A stretch of DNA of 64,000 bases, from positions 1 to 64,000 of the forward strand of contig NZ_JAIQZB010000005.1 in assembly GCF_020164555.1 (NCBI RefSeq). Reading direction: 5' to 3'. Within the stretch, counting starts at the first letter, position 1; every line of letters begins with the position of its first letter. A model generated the notes under the pieces. It was not told the DNA's origin. It saw only the letters and a list, made by a program, of their open reading frames with translations, and did no database searches. Positions 8,980 through 18,479 of this stretch are shown one piece after another. Both the position numbers and the translations under genes were made by a program. The stretch comes from Salegentibacter lacus (GTDB lineage Bacteria > Bacteroidota > Bacteroidia > Flavobacteriales > Flavobacteriaceae).

Positions 8980-9014
8980 CAAAAGTAAGCTTTTTATTTT
9001 TTTCTGAAGTTCAA
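8980..9014 (-). promoter_or_regulatory. Candidate promoter of pyrR-pyrB
   Basis: On the minus strand a -7 element TACTTTTG lies at 8987-8980, 31 bases before the pyrR ATG, with a TTG at 9014-9012. The 24-base spacing is slightly longer than the usual 17-23, so only the -7 part is well supported. Confidence 0.45.
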
Positions 9015-9196
9015 TAGACTTCAGATTTAAATCTTTTTACTTACAACCTGAAACAGAATATTTCATAAGTATATCCAAAACTAAAATACTTATTAGATCA
9101 AGGAGGCTAAATCTTATCCATCATCAAATAAATTACTGATTTTCAATAGTTTTACACAAACAAAATTAGTAATTTTATAACTCTAAATCATAAGCT

Positions 9197-9520
9197 ATGT
9201 TGGTCCTAAGACACGATTATGAAACCGTGAGCCAGGCGATAAATGGTCTTGCTGTTCGAGGTTATACTACCGACTTTAAATTAGAGCCGGAAAAAGATAA
9301 AATTGTAGATCCGAACCGTTCCCTGGAGCTTTCTCCCGACGAGTTTGAAATTGATGAGATCTACCGTTTTGAAGGAATGACAGATCCAGGCGACGAAATG
9401 ATTGTTTACGCAATTTCTTCACATAATCATAATATAAAAGGCGTTTTGGTAAATGCTTTTGGAACGTATGCAGATTCGAATACTTACAATATTGTAAAAC
9501 GGCTTCATAAGCATCTTTAA
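9197..9520 (+). CDS. Conserved small protein of unknown function
   Basis: 107 residues, cytoplasmic by composition. It starts with MLVLRHDYETVSQAINGLAVRGYTTDF, followed by an acidic middle and a hydrophobic C-terminal half (DEMIVYAISSHNHNIKGVLVNAFG). I recognise this type from flavobacterial genomes, where it is sometimes called a phosphoribosylpyrophosphate synthetase; it is far too short for that enzyme and lacks its PRPP loop, so I do not accept that name. It lies 26 bases before the P-type ATPase on the same strand and may be co-transcribed with it. Confidence 0.8.
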   Translation: MLVLRHDYETVSQAINGLAVRGYTTDFKLEPEKDKIVDPNRSLELSPDEFEIDEIYRFEGMTDPGDEMIVYAISSHNHNIKGVLVNAFGTYADSNTYNIVKRLHKHL

Positions 9521-9546
9521 GCTTAAGCGTTAATTACACTTTTTCT

Positions 9547-12045
9547 ATGTCAAATTTTACTACTAATTTTAAAGGTCTTACCTCAGAGGCGGTAAAAGCC
9601 TCTGCCGAAAGTGATGGGTACAATCAAATAGAATCTAAAAAAAAATCCGGTTTTTTTACAGCAATACAAACTTTGATCACCGAGCCCATGATCATATTGC
9701 TGTTTGTTGCGGCCATTATATATTTTCTAACCGGAAATCCCGGCGATGGACTCTTTCTTAGTTTCGCAATTTTATTAGTAGCGGGTATATCATTATTTCA
9801 GGAAACCAGAAGTAGAAATGCTCTCAAAAAACTAAAAGAGATTATTCAACCGGAAACTAAAGTTATTCGTAATAATAAGCTTGAAAAAATTTCGGCATCA
9901 AAATTAGTCTTAAATGATATTATTGTGGTTGAAGAAGGCAGTAGTGTTCCTGCTGATGCTACAATCCTGCAATCCAATGATTTTTCTGTTAATGAAGCAG
10001 TTTTAACAGGAGAATCGTTTAGCGTTTCCAAACAGCCAGAAGAAAACCCCGAAATTTATATGGGAACCCAGGTGGTTGGCGGACTTGCCGTTGCAAAAGT
10101 TACTGCAATTGGCAATAAAACCCGATTAGGTAAAATCGGGAAAAGCATGGAATCTCAGAAACATGAAAAAACATTACTCGAGAAACAGATTAACAATTTT
10201 GTAAAAAAAATGGTTATCGCAGGTAGTTTCTTTTTTCTACTTGTCTGGATACTAAACTATCTCGAAACACAAAGTATTCTAGAAAGTTTGCTACAGGCCT
10301 TAACACTGGCAATGAGTATTCTTCCCGAAGAAATACCGGTTGCATTTGCCACCTTTATGGCTATGGGAGCCTGGCGACTTATGAAAATGGGAATTGTTGT
10401 TAAGCAAATGAAAACGGTTGAAAGCCTTGGTAGCGCTAGCGTAATTTGCGCCGATAAGACCGGAACTATTACCCAAAATAAAATGAGTCTGGCCAAGATT
10501 GTTACAAGTGAAAATTGGGAAATTCAGGATTTAAATGCAGCTCTAAATACAAAAGCAAAAAGACTTCTTGAAGTGAGCATGTGGGCCAGCGAGCCCATTC
10601 CTTTTGATCCTATGGAAATCGCTATCCATAATACTTATGATTTAAATACAGATGTAGACCTGAGAAAAGAATTTAAAATGATTCATGAGTATCCTCTTAG
10701 TGGTAAACCACCAATGATGACTCATATTTTTGAGAATAACCTTGGGAAAAGAATTATTGCAGCAAAAGGTGCTCCAGAAGCCTTGTTAAAAGTTTCTGAT
10801 CTTGATGAACGCACGAAAGAGCTAATTGAGAAGCAATTGAACAACCTGGCAAGCGAGGGGTTTAGGGTATTGGGTGTAGGCGAAGTAAATACAGAAATTC
10901 AGGAATTCCCTGAAATTCAGCAAGATCTAAAATTTAAATTTTTGGGGCTTATCGCATTTTATGATCCGCCAAAAGAAAACATCAGTAAAGTGTTTGAAGA
11001 TTTTTATTCCGCAGGACTTCAGGTAAAAATAATAACCGGTGATAATGCTAAAACAACTGCTGAAATTGCCAGGCAAATCAATTTCAAAAATGCAGGAAAA
11101 AGCATGGACGGGGAAGAACTTTTAAAACTGTCAGATGAAGAGCTTAAAGAAGAGGTGAAAACTATAAACATTTTTACCCGAATGTTTCCTGAAGCCAAAT
11201 TAAAGATTATAAATGCACTTAAAGCCAATAACGAAATTGTTGCGATGACGGGTGATGGAGTTAATGACGGGCCTGCATTGAAAGCTGCTCATATTGGCAT
11301 TGCGATGGGTAAAAGGGGAAGTGAGCTCGCTAAAGAGGCTGCATCTTTAATTTTGATAAAAGATGACCTTTCGGGGATGGTTGATGCTGTAGAAATGGGT
11401 AGAAGAATTTATAACAACTTAAAAAAAGCAATTCAATATATCATTTCTATTCATATCCCTATTATTCTAACGGTTTTTATTCCCCTGGCTTTAGGATGGA
11501 TTTACCCCAATATCTTCTCTCCTGTACATATTATTTTTCTGGAGTTAATTATGGGACCAACCTGTTCTATCATTTATGAAAATGAACCCGCCGAAGCCAA
11601 TATTTTAAAACAAAAACCAAGACCGGTAACACAAAATTTTTTCAATATAAAAGAATTAAGCCTAAGTGTTATTCAGGGTATTGGTATATCAGTAGGAACC
11701 CTTGGTATTTATCGATTTGCTGTTTTTTCGGGTTTTTCTGAAGATCTTACCCGAAGTATGGTTTTTAGCTGTTTAATTGCCGCAAATATATTTTTAACCC
11801 TGGTTAACCGTTCTTTTCTTTATTCTGCAATCACTACCCTTTCTTATAAAAACAGACTTATTCCAATAATTATTGGAATAACCACATTATTAAGTACTGC
11901 AATGCTATATTGGACACCACTAAGAAAATTCTTTGAATTTGGGCAGATTTCATTAAAACAATTACTGTTAAGTCTCTTCATCGGATTTTTATCAGTGATT
12001 TGGATTGAAGGCTATAAATTCTACAAACGAAGGACTAAAAATTAA
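9547..12045 (+). CDS. Cation-translocating P-type ATPase
   Basis: 832 residues. Inner-membrane ion pump with the full P-type set: actuator TGES (154-157), the M4 segment PEEIP (260-264), phosphorylation site DKTGT (Asp303), and hinge TGDGVND (568-574). About four N-terminal and four to six C-terminal membrane segments are visible. It resembles the P2 (calcium/magnesium-like) group in layout, but the M4 motif PEEIP is not the PEGLP of Ca2+-ATPases and there is no heavy-metal CPC, so the transported ion cannot be named. A late motif (HIIFLELIMGPTCSIIYENEPAE) marks the M6 region. Confidence 0.92.
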   Translation: MSNFTTNFKGLTSEAVKASAESDGYNQIESKKKSGFFTAIQTLITEPMIILLFVAAIIYFLTGNPGDGLFLSFAILLVAGISLFQETRSRNALKKLKEIIQPETKVIRNNKLEKISASKLVLNDIIVVEEGSSVPADATILQSNDFSVNEAVLTGESFSVSKQPEENPEIYMGTQVVGGLAVAKVTAIGNKTRLGKIGKSMESQKHEKTLLEKQINNFVKKMVIAGSFFFLLVWILNYLETQSILESLLQALTLAMSILPEEIPVAFATFMAMGAWRLMKMGIVVKQMKTVESLGSASVICADKTGTITQNKMSLAKIVTSENWEIQDLNAALNTKAKRLLEVSMWASEPIPFDPMEIAIHNTYDLNTDVDLRKEFKMIHEYPLSGKPPMMTHIFENNLGKRIIAAKGAPEALLKVSDLDERTKELIEKQLNNLASEGFRVLGVGEVNTEIQEFPEIQQDLKFKFLGLIAFYDPPKENISKVFEDFYSAGLQVKIITGDNAKTTAEIARQINFKNAGKSMDGEELLKLSDEELKEEVKTINIFTRMFPEAKLKIINALKANNEIVAMTGDGVNDGPALKAAHIGIAMGKRGSELAKEAASLILIKDDLSGMVDAVEMGRRIYNNLKKAIQYIISIHIPIILTVFIPLALGWIYPNIFSPVHIIFLELIMGPTCSIIYENEPAEANILKQKPRPVTQNFFNIKELSLSVIQGIGISVGTLGIYRFAVFSGFSEDLTRSMVFSCLIAANIFLTLVNRSFLYSAITTLSYKNRLIPIIIGITTLLSTAMLYWTPLRKFFEFGQISLKQLLLSLFIGFLSVIWIEGYKFYKRRTKN

Positions 12046-12116
12046 CTACCTACACGCTTTTTTACCATTAATTTAACCGAAATGCGGCTGGTTTTTACTT
12101 AATTGAAACAAAAACT

Positions 12117-13055
12117 ATGGAAGATAAAATACTTGGTTTACACCACATCACCGCGATTGCCGGCGATGCACAAAGCAACTACGATTTTTACACGAAAGTA
12201 CTGGGTTTAAGAATGGTAAAGAAAACCGTAAATTTTGATGACCCTCAAACCTATCATTTTTACTTTGGTGATAAAGTAGGAACACCTGGAAGCATTCTAA
12301 CTTTTTTTCCTTGGACAAGGGTTAAACAGGGAAAAAACGGTGTGGGAATGGCCACAGAAATCGGTTATTCGGTTCCCGAAGGTAGCCTTGATTTCTGGCA
12401 AAAACGTTTTGAAAAACATGGAGTTGAATTTGGCAAGATCAGGGAGCAATTTGGAGAGCAATATTTACCTTTTCGAGATCCGGATGGTCTTAATTTAAAA
12501 CTAATAGTTCCTAAACACCAGGACGATCGTGAAGCCTGGGAAACCGATGAAGTTAAAAGCGATGTTGCTTTAAAAGGTTTTCACAGCGTAACACTTACTC
12601 TTTATAATGTGGGGCCAACCGCCAGCATTCTAACTGATATTTTTGAATACGAACTTGAAGAAAAAGCGGGTGAATTTCATAGATATAAAACCAGTGTGGT
12701 AGAAAATGCTGCAATTATAGATATTCACGAAGACCCTACAGCAGAGCGAGGAATTAACGCCGGTGGTACTAATCACCATATCGCTTTCCGTGTTAAAGAT
12801 GAAGAAACTCAGATGCGTTTTCGGGAAAAAATTGTGCAGAAAGGTTTACAAATCACCGAAAAAATAGATCGTGATTATTTCTTCTCCCTTTACTTTAGAG
12901 AACCCGGCGGAGTCTTATTTGAAATTGCCACCGATAATCCAGGTTTTACAAGAGATGAAAGTTTGGAAGAATTGGGAAGTAGTCTAAAATTACCCGATCA
13001 ATATGAATCTTCCCGTGATCGAATAGAAAAACTACTGCCGGAGTTGAAACATTAG
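12117..13055 (+). CDS. Ring-cleaving dioxygenase of the VOC/glyoxalase superfamily
   Basis: 312 residues with two VOC modules: an N-terminal one (GLHHITAIAGDAQSNYDFYT, LGLRMVKKTVNFDD) and a second from about residue 150 (LKGFHSVTLTLYNVGPTA). Putative iron ligands are His in LHHIT, His in TNHHIAF and Glu in GGVLFEIATD. This is the MhqO/YkcA-like family linked in Bacillus to hydroquinone and quinone stress; the substrate here is unknown. Single gene with its own upstream gap, followed by a hairpin element. Confidence 0.88.
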   Translation: MEDKILGLHHITAIAGDAQSNYDFYTKVLGLRMVKKTVNFDDPQTYHFYFGDKVGTPGSILTFFPWTRVKQGKNGVGMATEIGYSVPEGSLDFWQKRFEKHGVEFGKIREQFGEQYLPFRDPDGLNLKLIVPKHQDDREAWETDEVKSDVALKGFHSVTLTLYNVGPTASILTDIFEYELEEKAGEFHRYKTSVVENAAIIDIHEDPTAERGINAGGTNHHIAFRVKDEETQMRFREKIVQKGLQITEKIDRDYFFSLYFREPGGVLFEIATDNPGFTRDESLEELGSSLKLPDQYESSRDRIEKLLPELKH

Positions 13056-13065
13056 ATAAACTTAA

Positions 13066-13133
13066 AAGACTATCTGAAGATCTTAGATCCTGAAATAAAT
13101 CAGGATGACGTTTGTAGATTCTCAGATAGTCTT
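13066..13133. repeat. Inverted repeat enclosing a half copy of the dispersed hairpin element
   Basis: A perfect 12-bp inverted repeat (13066-13077 with 13122-13133, aagactatctga) encloses 13088-13110, a small hairpin ending in tgacg that matches one arm of the elements at 43584 and 56146. It lies between convergent genes and could also terminate transcription. Confidence 0.7.
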
Positions 13134-13155
13134 CAATAATAAGGCAGAAAAACCA

Positions 13156-14349
13156 CTACTCTACCACGTACATCTCATTAGAAGCTTTAATATATTCCTG
13201 CGGATTAAAAGTAGATTCAAAACTATTTCGAACTACATTAAGTTTCGTTTTTAGATCGGCAATCTTGGTTTTTAAATATTCATCGTTTTCATATTTCTGG
13301 ATAAGCGAATCATATTTCTTTAGATTCTCCAGAATTCTAAACGTAATAGTTCCAAAACGAATTTTTAAGTTCTGTACAGCGATCATCTGGTCGTGATAAT
13401 CCTGTTTCCAGTTTTCAGGATTTTTAGCTTTTTCTTCAGCGATTTTATTTTCAGCGATTTTAGAAATATCAAGAATATATTGAGTTCTCTTTTTGGCATC
13501 TGTTTCATTAGTAAAATTGCGGTCAAATTCTTCAGTATCTATTCCCAGGATTTGTACTAAATTTTCCTGCATCGCTTTTTCCTGAAGCTCCTTTAATTCA
13601 TCCAGGTTTTTGTTTATAGATTCCCATTCGGTTTCTATGAGGTCTTTATCGTGGGTAAATTGCGCTACAGTTGTGGTGAGTTTAAGCATTTCTGTACTTT
13701 GCTGTTTCAGTTTTTTATCGCCCCAACCCAGGGAATTGATAAAACTTCCGATTCCGTCAAAAACAGTTCCAGCAAACATTCCAGTAAACGGCGTGCCTTG
13801 TGCAAGGTCACCGGTAACATTTAAAATATGGCTCAAAGCAGAAAGTCGTGCATCATTCTTTTTTTCTTCTTCTACAAATTTTCTAAACTGTCCGAACCAT
13901 TCCTGATAACCCTCGTAATGCATAGGATTGCTCACCTGATCTAGTGTAGCATAAAATTCACGAGAAGCATTAAAAAGATTCAGCGGTTTAATTTCGCGCT
14001 CCATAGAGGCTAAATTCAGTACGGCAGAACTATAATTATACTTGTAAACGCTAATCGTATTTTTATCTATCTCTTCCTGGCGTTCCTCAAGAAATTTTAC
14101 CCGTTCCAGTAGTTTCTCTACTTTTTCTGCAGAAGAATTGGTGTTTTGAATACTTTCATCCAGATTACTAATCTTTGAGTCTATTTCTTTAATTCTGAAT
14201 TCAAGATTCTGACTTAGCAAACTGCGTTCCCTATTGAGTTCCTGAAGCACTTGCTGGGTTACCGACTGGTCGTCGGCAAAGCTTTGTGCCGAAGTATTCT
14301 GAAAAAACATCCCTGAAACGAACAGGAAAATAAAACCTAATTTATTCAT
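13156..14349 (-). CDS. Exported coiled-coil protein of unknown function
   Basis: 397 residues. A signal peptide (NKLGFIFLFVSGMFFQNTSAQ) is followed by a long helical, charge-rich protein. Heptad-like coiled coil is clear at about 25-95 (REIDSKI, LERVKFLEERQEEID) and again at about 220-270 and 300-390. A short Gly/Phe-rich segment (TPFTGMFAGTVFDGIGSFINSLGWGDKKL) in the middle could be membrane-active, but that is speculation. No cysteine or catalytic motif seen. The longest frame starts with TTG; the ATG two codons later is preferred. Probably periplasmic. Confidence 0.8.
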   Translation of the reverse strand: MNKLGFIFLFVSGMFFQNTSAQSFADDQSVTQQVLQELNRERSLLSQNLEFRIKEIDSKISNLDESIQNTNSSAEKVEKLLERVKFLEERQEEIDKNTISVYKYNYSSAVLNLASMEREIKPLNLFNASREFYATLDQVSNPMHYEGYQEWFGQFRKFVEEEKKNDARLSALSHILNVTGDLAQGTPFTGMFAGTVFDGIGSFINSLGWGDKKLKQQSTEMLKLTTTVAQFTHDKDLIETEWESINKNLDELKELQEKAMQENLVQILGIDTEEFDRNFTNETDAKKRTQYILDISKIAENKIAEEKAKNPENWKQDYHDQMIAVQNLKIRFGTITFRILENLKKYDSLIQKYENDEYLKTKIADLKTKLNVVRNSFESTFNPQEYIKASNEMYVVE

Positions 14350-14430
14350 TATCAATTATTTTAATCAGCTATTTATTCATTTATAACGACAGGAAGTTAA
14401 TCATATTTTATGCCAGTTCAATTCAGAAAT

Positions 14431-15165
14431 TTAATCAATGAATTTTCCTAATCTAAACAGAACAGGAAAGACTATTTTATTCTCATTTCCAAAGGCTGCT
14501 TTAAGTTCGTTCTTAATAAGATTTACAGGGTTTTCTCCTTTTTCTTTTTCGTAGTGTTTTACCGCGCTCCAGGTATTTAAATATCCAATAAGATGATTAA
14601 ATGACCATTGATATTTCTGCTCAAACTCCGGAGTTTCAATTTCCAGAAAGGAAAAAGGGATAGTTTGATATTTTTCATCTAAATAACGCCGTTCTTCATC
14701 CCAAAACGGGCCGATAATATCATTGTAAAATTTCCGGATAACCTTATCGGTTTCCGGATTACTTTTAAATAAAGAATAACCGATAACAGCAATAATTCCA
14801 TTAGGTTTTAAAACCCGTTTTGCTTCTTGGTAAAAAGCCTCAAAATTAAACCAATGAATAGCCTGAGCTACCGTAACAAGATCGAAAGTATTATCTGGAA
14901 AATTTGTTTTTTCAGCAGGTTGCTCGGAATAGTGAATATTCGGCAACTTTATCGCATTTTGTAATTGTTGCTTACTAATATCGGTAGCATGTACTTCATC
15001 AAAAAAATTAGCGAGTTCTCCTGCAACCTGACCGTTGCCGGTTCCGCAATCCCAGGCTGTTGTGGTTTCCGTTAATATTCCTTTTAAAAACTCATATAAT
15101 TCCTTCGGGTATGTCGGCCTATATTCGGCGTAAGAAGAAGATTGAGTAGAAAAGTTATCTTTCAT
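14431..15165 (-). CDS. Class I SAM-dependent methyltransferase
   Basis: 244 residues. Methyltransf_11-type fold with motif I TAWDCGTGNGQVAGEL, then VHATDISKQQL, DLVTVAQAIHWFNFEAFY and KRVLKPNGIIAVIGYS. The family (near yeast Crg1 and trans-aconitate methyltransferase-like proteins) transfers a methyl group to a small molecule; the substrate is unknown. A longer frame starts at 15222 with a hydrophobic stretch, but this would overlap the terminator of the upstream gene; the internal ATG giving MKDNFSTQSSSYAEYRPTYP fits the family and is used here. Confidence 0.88.
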   Translation of the reverse strand: MKDNFSTQSSSYAEYRPTYPKELYEFLKGILTETTTAWDCGTGNGQVAGELANFFDEVHATDISKQQLQNAIKLPNIHYSEQPAEKTNFPDNTFDLVTVAQAIHWFNFEAFYQEAKRVLKPNGIIAVIGYSLFKSNPETDKVIRKFYNDIIGPFWDEERRYLDEKYQTIPFSFLEIETPEFEQKYQWSFNHLIGYLNTWSAVKHYEKEKGENPVNLIKNELKAAFGNENKIVFPVLFRLGKFID

Positions 15166-15203
15166 AAGAAGCTGATTTCTATTAAAAATAAGGAATAAAA
15201 AAA

Positions 15204-15236
15204 CAAAAAAAGAACCGCCCAAAAGGCGGTTCTAAT
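15204..15236 (-). terminator. Rho-independent terminator of the 15256-15930 gene
   Basis: Stem of nine pairs (15211-15219 with 15224-15232, agaaccgcc) with a long T run on the minus strand, 20 bases after the stop of the upstream lipoprotein gene. Confidence 0.88.
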
Positions 15237-15255
15237 AAAATTTATACTTTTTTAT

Positions 15256-15930
15256 CTATTGATCTACGTCAATAGTATCCGGTTCCTGACTGTAATCTGA
15301 CTCATCTACTGCTCCGGGATTAATTCCTATTGTTCCTTCAGAAGTTGGTGCATCCATTTCCTCCATTACATCTGCAGCGTTGTTAAAGAAAGCACGTAGC
15401 TTTTCTTTTGCATCATTGGCCTGCATATCTATCTCTTCAAGTTCGGCTTTCAATTCATCAACTTCACCTGAAAGTTCTTCGTAGGCGTTTTCCTGAAGTT
15501 TTTCTAAAGAAGCAAGGGCAGTTTCCAATTGGGTATCCATATCATCTACAGGATTACTTAAACTGTCACCAATAACTTCCAGTTTTTCATTGGCATCAAG
15601 ACCAAATGCTCTACTTCTCTCAGAAACGGCTGCTGCGAATTTTTGCAAAGCTGTTTCAGGATCAATTTCTTCCTGCATTTCTTCGTATTCATCATCACCA
15701 TCTATATAAGTTAGATAGTCGGCTACGGCGTTGCCTTCATAGGCATAATTAGAGGTTGTATCTTCCTCCGCTTCCATAGTTTGATCAAATTCGATATCTA
15801 CCTCTTCATCTTTTTTATTTCCATCATTACAGGAAAACATTATACCAGATGCGAGGATTATTAGTCCGGTTTTCTTAATAAAATCCGGAGTTATAAGTGT
15901 AGGTTTAAAATTCTTTCTCAATTTCATCAT
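15256..15930 (-). CDS. Acidic coiled-coil lipoprotein of unknown function
   Basis: 224 residues. Basic n-region, hydrophobic segment and lipobox-like IMFSC (Cys at about 34) predict a lipoprotein; the long, basic n-region is unusual. The mature part is very acidic (many Glu/Asp) with a helical heptad-rich region at about 105-185 (LETALASLEKLQENAYEELS, DELKAELEEIDMQANDAKEK). The C-terminus is an unstructured acidic tail (SQEPDTIDVDQ). No known domain recognised. It is a single transcription unit with its own terminator. Confidence 0.78.
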   Translation of the reverse strand: MMKLRKNFKPTLITPDFIKKTGLIILASGIMFSCNDGNKKDEEVDIEFDQTMEAEEDTTSNYAYEGNAVADYLTYIDGDDEYEEMQEEIDPETALQKFAAAVSERSRAFGLDANEKLEVIGDSLSNPVDDMDTQLETALASLEKLQENAYEELSGEVDELKAELEEIDMQANDAKEKLRAFFNNAADVMEEMDAPTSEGTIGINPGAVDESDYSQEPDTIDVDQ

Positions 15931-16088
15931 TTACAATTTTGGTTGTTCACTTAAAATTAGCAAATAAATGAGAGCTGAGCCTAGCACGAATGATAAACTA
16001 TTTCTAAAAATTTAGAGAAAATTCTAATTTTAGTTAAATCTAAATTAATAAATGCGGAAATAACAAAATTATCTTAAAAAAATGGGAT

Positions 16089-17183
16089 TTATACATTAAA
16101 ACGAAAGTGCATCACATCGCCGTCCTGTACAATATATTCTTTACCTTCTACCCGCATTTTACCGGCTTCTTTCACTTTGGCTTCACTTCCAAAACTGTCA
16201 AAATCGGCGTAAGAAATAACCTCTGCGCGAATAAATCCTTTTTCAAAATCGGTATGTATAACACCGGCTGCTTGTGGCGCGGTAGATCCAACAGGAATGG
16301 TCCAGGCGCGTACTTCTTTAACTCCCGCGGTAAAATATGTTTGGAGGTTTAAAAGCTCGTAAGCCCCGCGAATCAATTTTGCAGAACCAGGCTCTTCCAA
16401 TCCTATATCCTGAAGAAACATTTGTCGCTCTTCAAAATCATCAAGCTCGGTGATGTCAGCTTCAGTTCCTACGGCAAGTACCAAAACTTCAGCATTTTCT
16501 TCTTTTACCGCTTCCTTTACACGATCTACGTGTGCGTTGCCGTCTACTGCTGCACCTTCATCTACATTACAAACGTACATCACCGGTTTATCGGTAATAA
16601 ACTGAAGTGGTTTTATAAAATCTTTTCTTTCTTCTTCGGTTAAATCTATAGCCCTAACTGATTTCCCAGCTTCTAAACCTTGCTTAACCTTGCTTAGTGC
16701 AGCTTCTTCTTTCTGCGCTTCTTTATTACCGGTACGGGCGGCACGCTTCACTTTCTCCAACTTCTTCTCTGCAGTTTCCAGATCTTTAAGCTGAAGTTCC
16801 ATATCTATGGTTTCTTTATCTCTTATAGGATCTATAGAACCATCTACGTGTACAATATTGTCGTTCTCAAAACAACGCAAAACGTGTAGAATTGCATCAG
16901 TTTCACGAATATTTCCCAGAAACTGGTTTCCAAGCCCCTCGCCTTTACTCGCTCCTTTTACAAGACCTGCAATATCCACAATCTCTACAGTGGCCGGTTG
17001 TACTTTTTCAGGTTTAACCAAATTTTCCAATCGTTGAATCCTTGGGTCGGGAACGTTAACCACTCCCACATTAGGTTCTATGGTACAAAAAGGAAAATTC
17101 GCGCTCTGCGCCTTTGCGTTAGAGAGACAATTAAAAAGAGTCGATTTTCCTACGTTTGGTAATCCTACAATTCCGGCTTTCAT
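16089..17183 (-). CDS. ychF: Redox-regulated ATPase YchF (Obg family)
   Basis: 364 residues, standard length. N-terminal P-loop [12 protein letters not shown]3 region [20 protein letters not shown], and NVDE in place of NKxD, the change that makes YchF bind ATP rather than GTP. A helical insertion precedes a C-terminal TGS domain ([18 protein letters not shown]). YchF associates with ribosomes and is linked to the oxidative stress response. The frame extends to 17207, but a TAnnTTTG-like element (17205-17212 on the minus strand) overlaps that start, and [15 protein letters not shown] is the conserved N-terminus, so 17183 is chosen. Confidence 0.96.
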   Translation of the reverse strand: MKAGIVGLPNVGKSTLFNCLSNAKAQSANFPFCTIEPNVGVVNVPDPRIQRLENLVKPEKVQPATVEIVDIAGLVKGASKGEGLGNQFLGNIRETDAILHVLRCFENDNIVHVDGSIDPIRDKETIDMELQLKDLETAEKKLEKVKRAARTGNKEAQKEEAALSKVKQGLEAGKSVRAIDLTEEERKDFIKPLQFITDKPVMYVCNVDEGAAVDGNAHVDRVKEAVKEENAEVLVLAVGTEADITELDDFEERQMFLQDIGLEEPGSAKLIRGAYELLNLQTYFTAGVKEVRAWTIPVGSTAPQAAGVIHTDFEKGFIRAEVISYADFDSFGSEAKVKEAGKMRVEGKEYIVQDGDVMHFRFNV

Positions 17184-17414
17184 AGTAATGATTTTTTGCG
17201 GCTGCAAATGTACATATTTTCTAGTGTAGCGACTAATTTCTTTTTATTTACCAATAGCAATTGAACTTAAATAATCTTTATTTCCATAATGGCGACATTA
17301 TTAGTATGTTTATTGCTATCATATGTTGAAAGGTTTCAGAAGAAATAGGAACTGATTTAATAAATTTAAAAATTTCTTTCTGAATGATGTCGAATTAAAA
17401 CACCTCAAATTGTT

Positions 17415-18350
17415 ATGAAAAAAATTCAAATTTTACTGCTCGTGTTCTCATTGAGCCTTTCAGGATGTTATACTGATAGAGACGATTTAGATACCGGAGG
17501 TGAAAACCCCGCAATCCCTGAAATCCCGCAAGAAACCGAAAATCAATTTATTTCTGAAGATGGGGAGATATATTCTACCGGACTTGAATGCACCGGAAAC
17601 GGCACCTACAATATAGATACTGAAAATTTACTGGAAGGCCTGATTCTTCCTGATACTTTACCCGCAGCATTTGATCTTTCGGAAAATCTCCCACCAGTAG
17701 GCGACCAGGGCGAATTAGGGTCTTGTGTTTCCTGGGCAACGAGTTACTATATGAAATCTTATCAGGAGAAAATTGAATCAGATTTACCTTATTCTGAAGC
17801 TACTATATTTAGTCCGTCTTATACATATAACCAACTCACCGACGAGGATTGCGGCGGGACTTCCATTCCCGAAACACTTTCCTTAATAGAAGACCAGGGC
17901 GTAGCAGTTTTAGAACTTTTCCCATATACCGCAACTGAATGTGAATCTCAACCCGACGAAGCTGTAATTGAAGCTGCCGCCGAAGCAAGAATATCCGATT
18001 TTAAAAGTTTAAGCGGAGAAAATATGCTTGCTGAAATGAAAACACTAATCACACAGCAACAACCAGTTATTATAGGCGCAGTACTTTCCCCTGAGTTTGG
18101 AAAAACCGATAGTTTTGGCCTTAGCGCCTACCGCACACATACGGTAGATTATGATGACGTAACCTGTCACGCCATGTTAGTGATTGGTTTTGATGACGAA
18201 GTAAGTGCTTTCAAGGTTGTAAATTCCTGGGGTGAAGCCTGGGGCGACAATGGTTTTGTTTGGATAGATTACCAGGCCTTTGAAAATGTAACCGATGAAA
18301 ATGCTGAATTTAGAGTAATAAACCAAGCTTATGTGGCTTACGATCTTTAA
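17415..18350 (+). CDS. Papain-family (C1) cysteine peptidase lipoprotein
   Basis: 311 residues. Signal peptide with lipobox LSLSGC (Cys18) predicts an outer-membrane lipoprotein. C1 peptidase signatures are complete: oxyanion Gln and nucleophile in GDQGELGSCVSWATSYY (Cys104), His252 in CHAMLVIGFDD, and Asn270 in VVNSWGEAWGDNGFVWI. No pro-peptide of cathepsin type is present; only about 60 residues of linker precede the domain. Related bacterial proteins are surface peptidases. Isolated gene. Confidence 0.9.
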   Translation: MKKIQILLLVFSLSLSGCYTDRDDLDTGGENPAIPEIPQETENQFISEDGEIYSTGLECTGNGTYNIDTENLLEGLILPDTLPAAFDLSENLPPVGDQGELGSCVSWATSYYMKSYQEKIESDLPYSEATIFSPSYTYNQLTDEDCGGTSIPETLSLIEDQGVAVLELFPYTATECESQPDEAVIEAAAEARISDFKSLSGENMLAEMKTLITQQQPVIIGAVLSPEFGKTDSFGLSAYRTHTVDYDDVTCHAMLVIGFDDEVSAFKVVNSWGEAWGDNGFVWIDYQAFENVTDENAEFRVINQAYVAYDL

Positions 18351-18444
18351 AGTTTATTAGCACATTAGGTATTCACAGGTAAATTAAAATTAGCGAGACC
18401 CAGCTTTTAAAATAGGTGTTTTCCATATTTTAAATGCAATCGGG

Positions 18445-18474
18445 TTTGTGAATTGTCACTTTGCCCTAACTTTG
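18445..18474 (+). promoter_or_regulatory. recQ promoter, Bacteroidetes type
   Basis: TTTG at 18445-18448, 18-base spacer, TAACTTTG at 18467-18474: an exact match to the Bacteroidetes -33/-7 consensus. The predicted start point falls at about 18480, the A of the recQ ATG, so the mRNA may be leaderless or nearly so. Confidence 0.75.
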
Positions 18475-18479
18475 CAACT

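Noticed and set aside
9197-9520. Annotation as PRPP synthetase
   Set aside because: Only 107 residues, no PRPP loop, no catalytic motif.
13066-13133. Inverted repeat as an insertion sequence
   Set aside because: Only 68 bases, no transposase, encloses a half copy of the dispersed element; treated as a repeat or terminator.
14431-15222. Hydrophobic N-terminal extension of the methyltransferase
   Set aside because: Would overlap the upstream gene's terminator; the internal ATG matches the family start.
18453-18479. Upstream start of recQ
   Set aside because: It lies between the -33 and -7 promoter elements; the ATG at 18480 is conserved.
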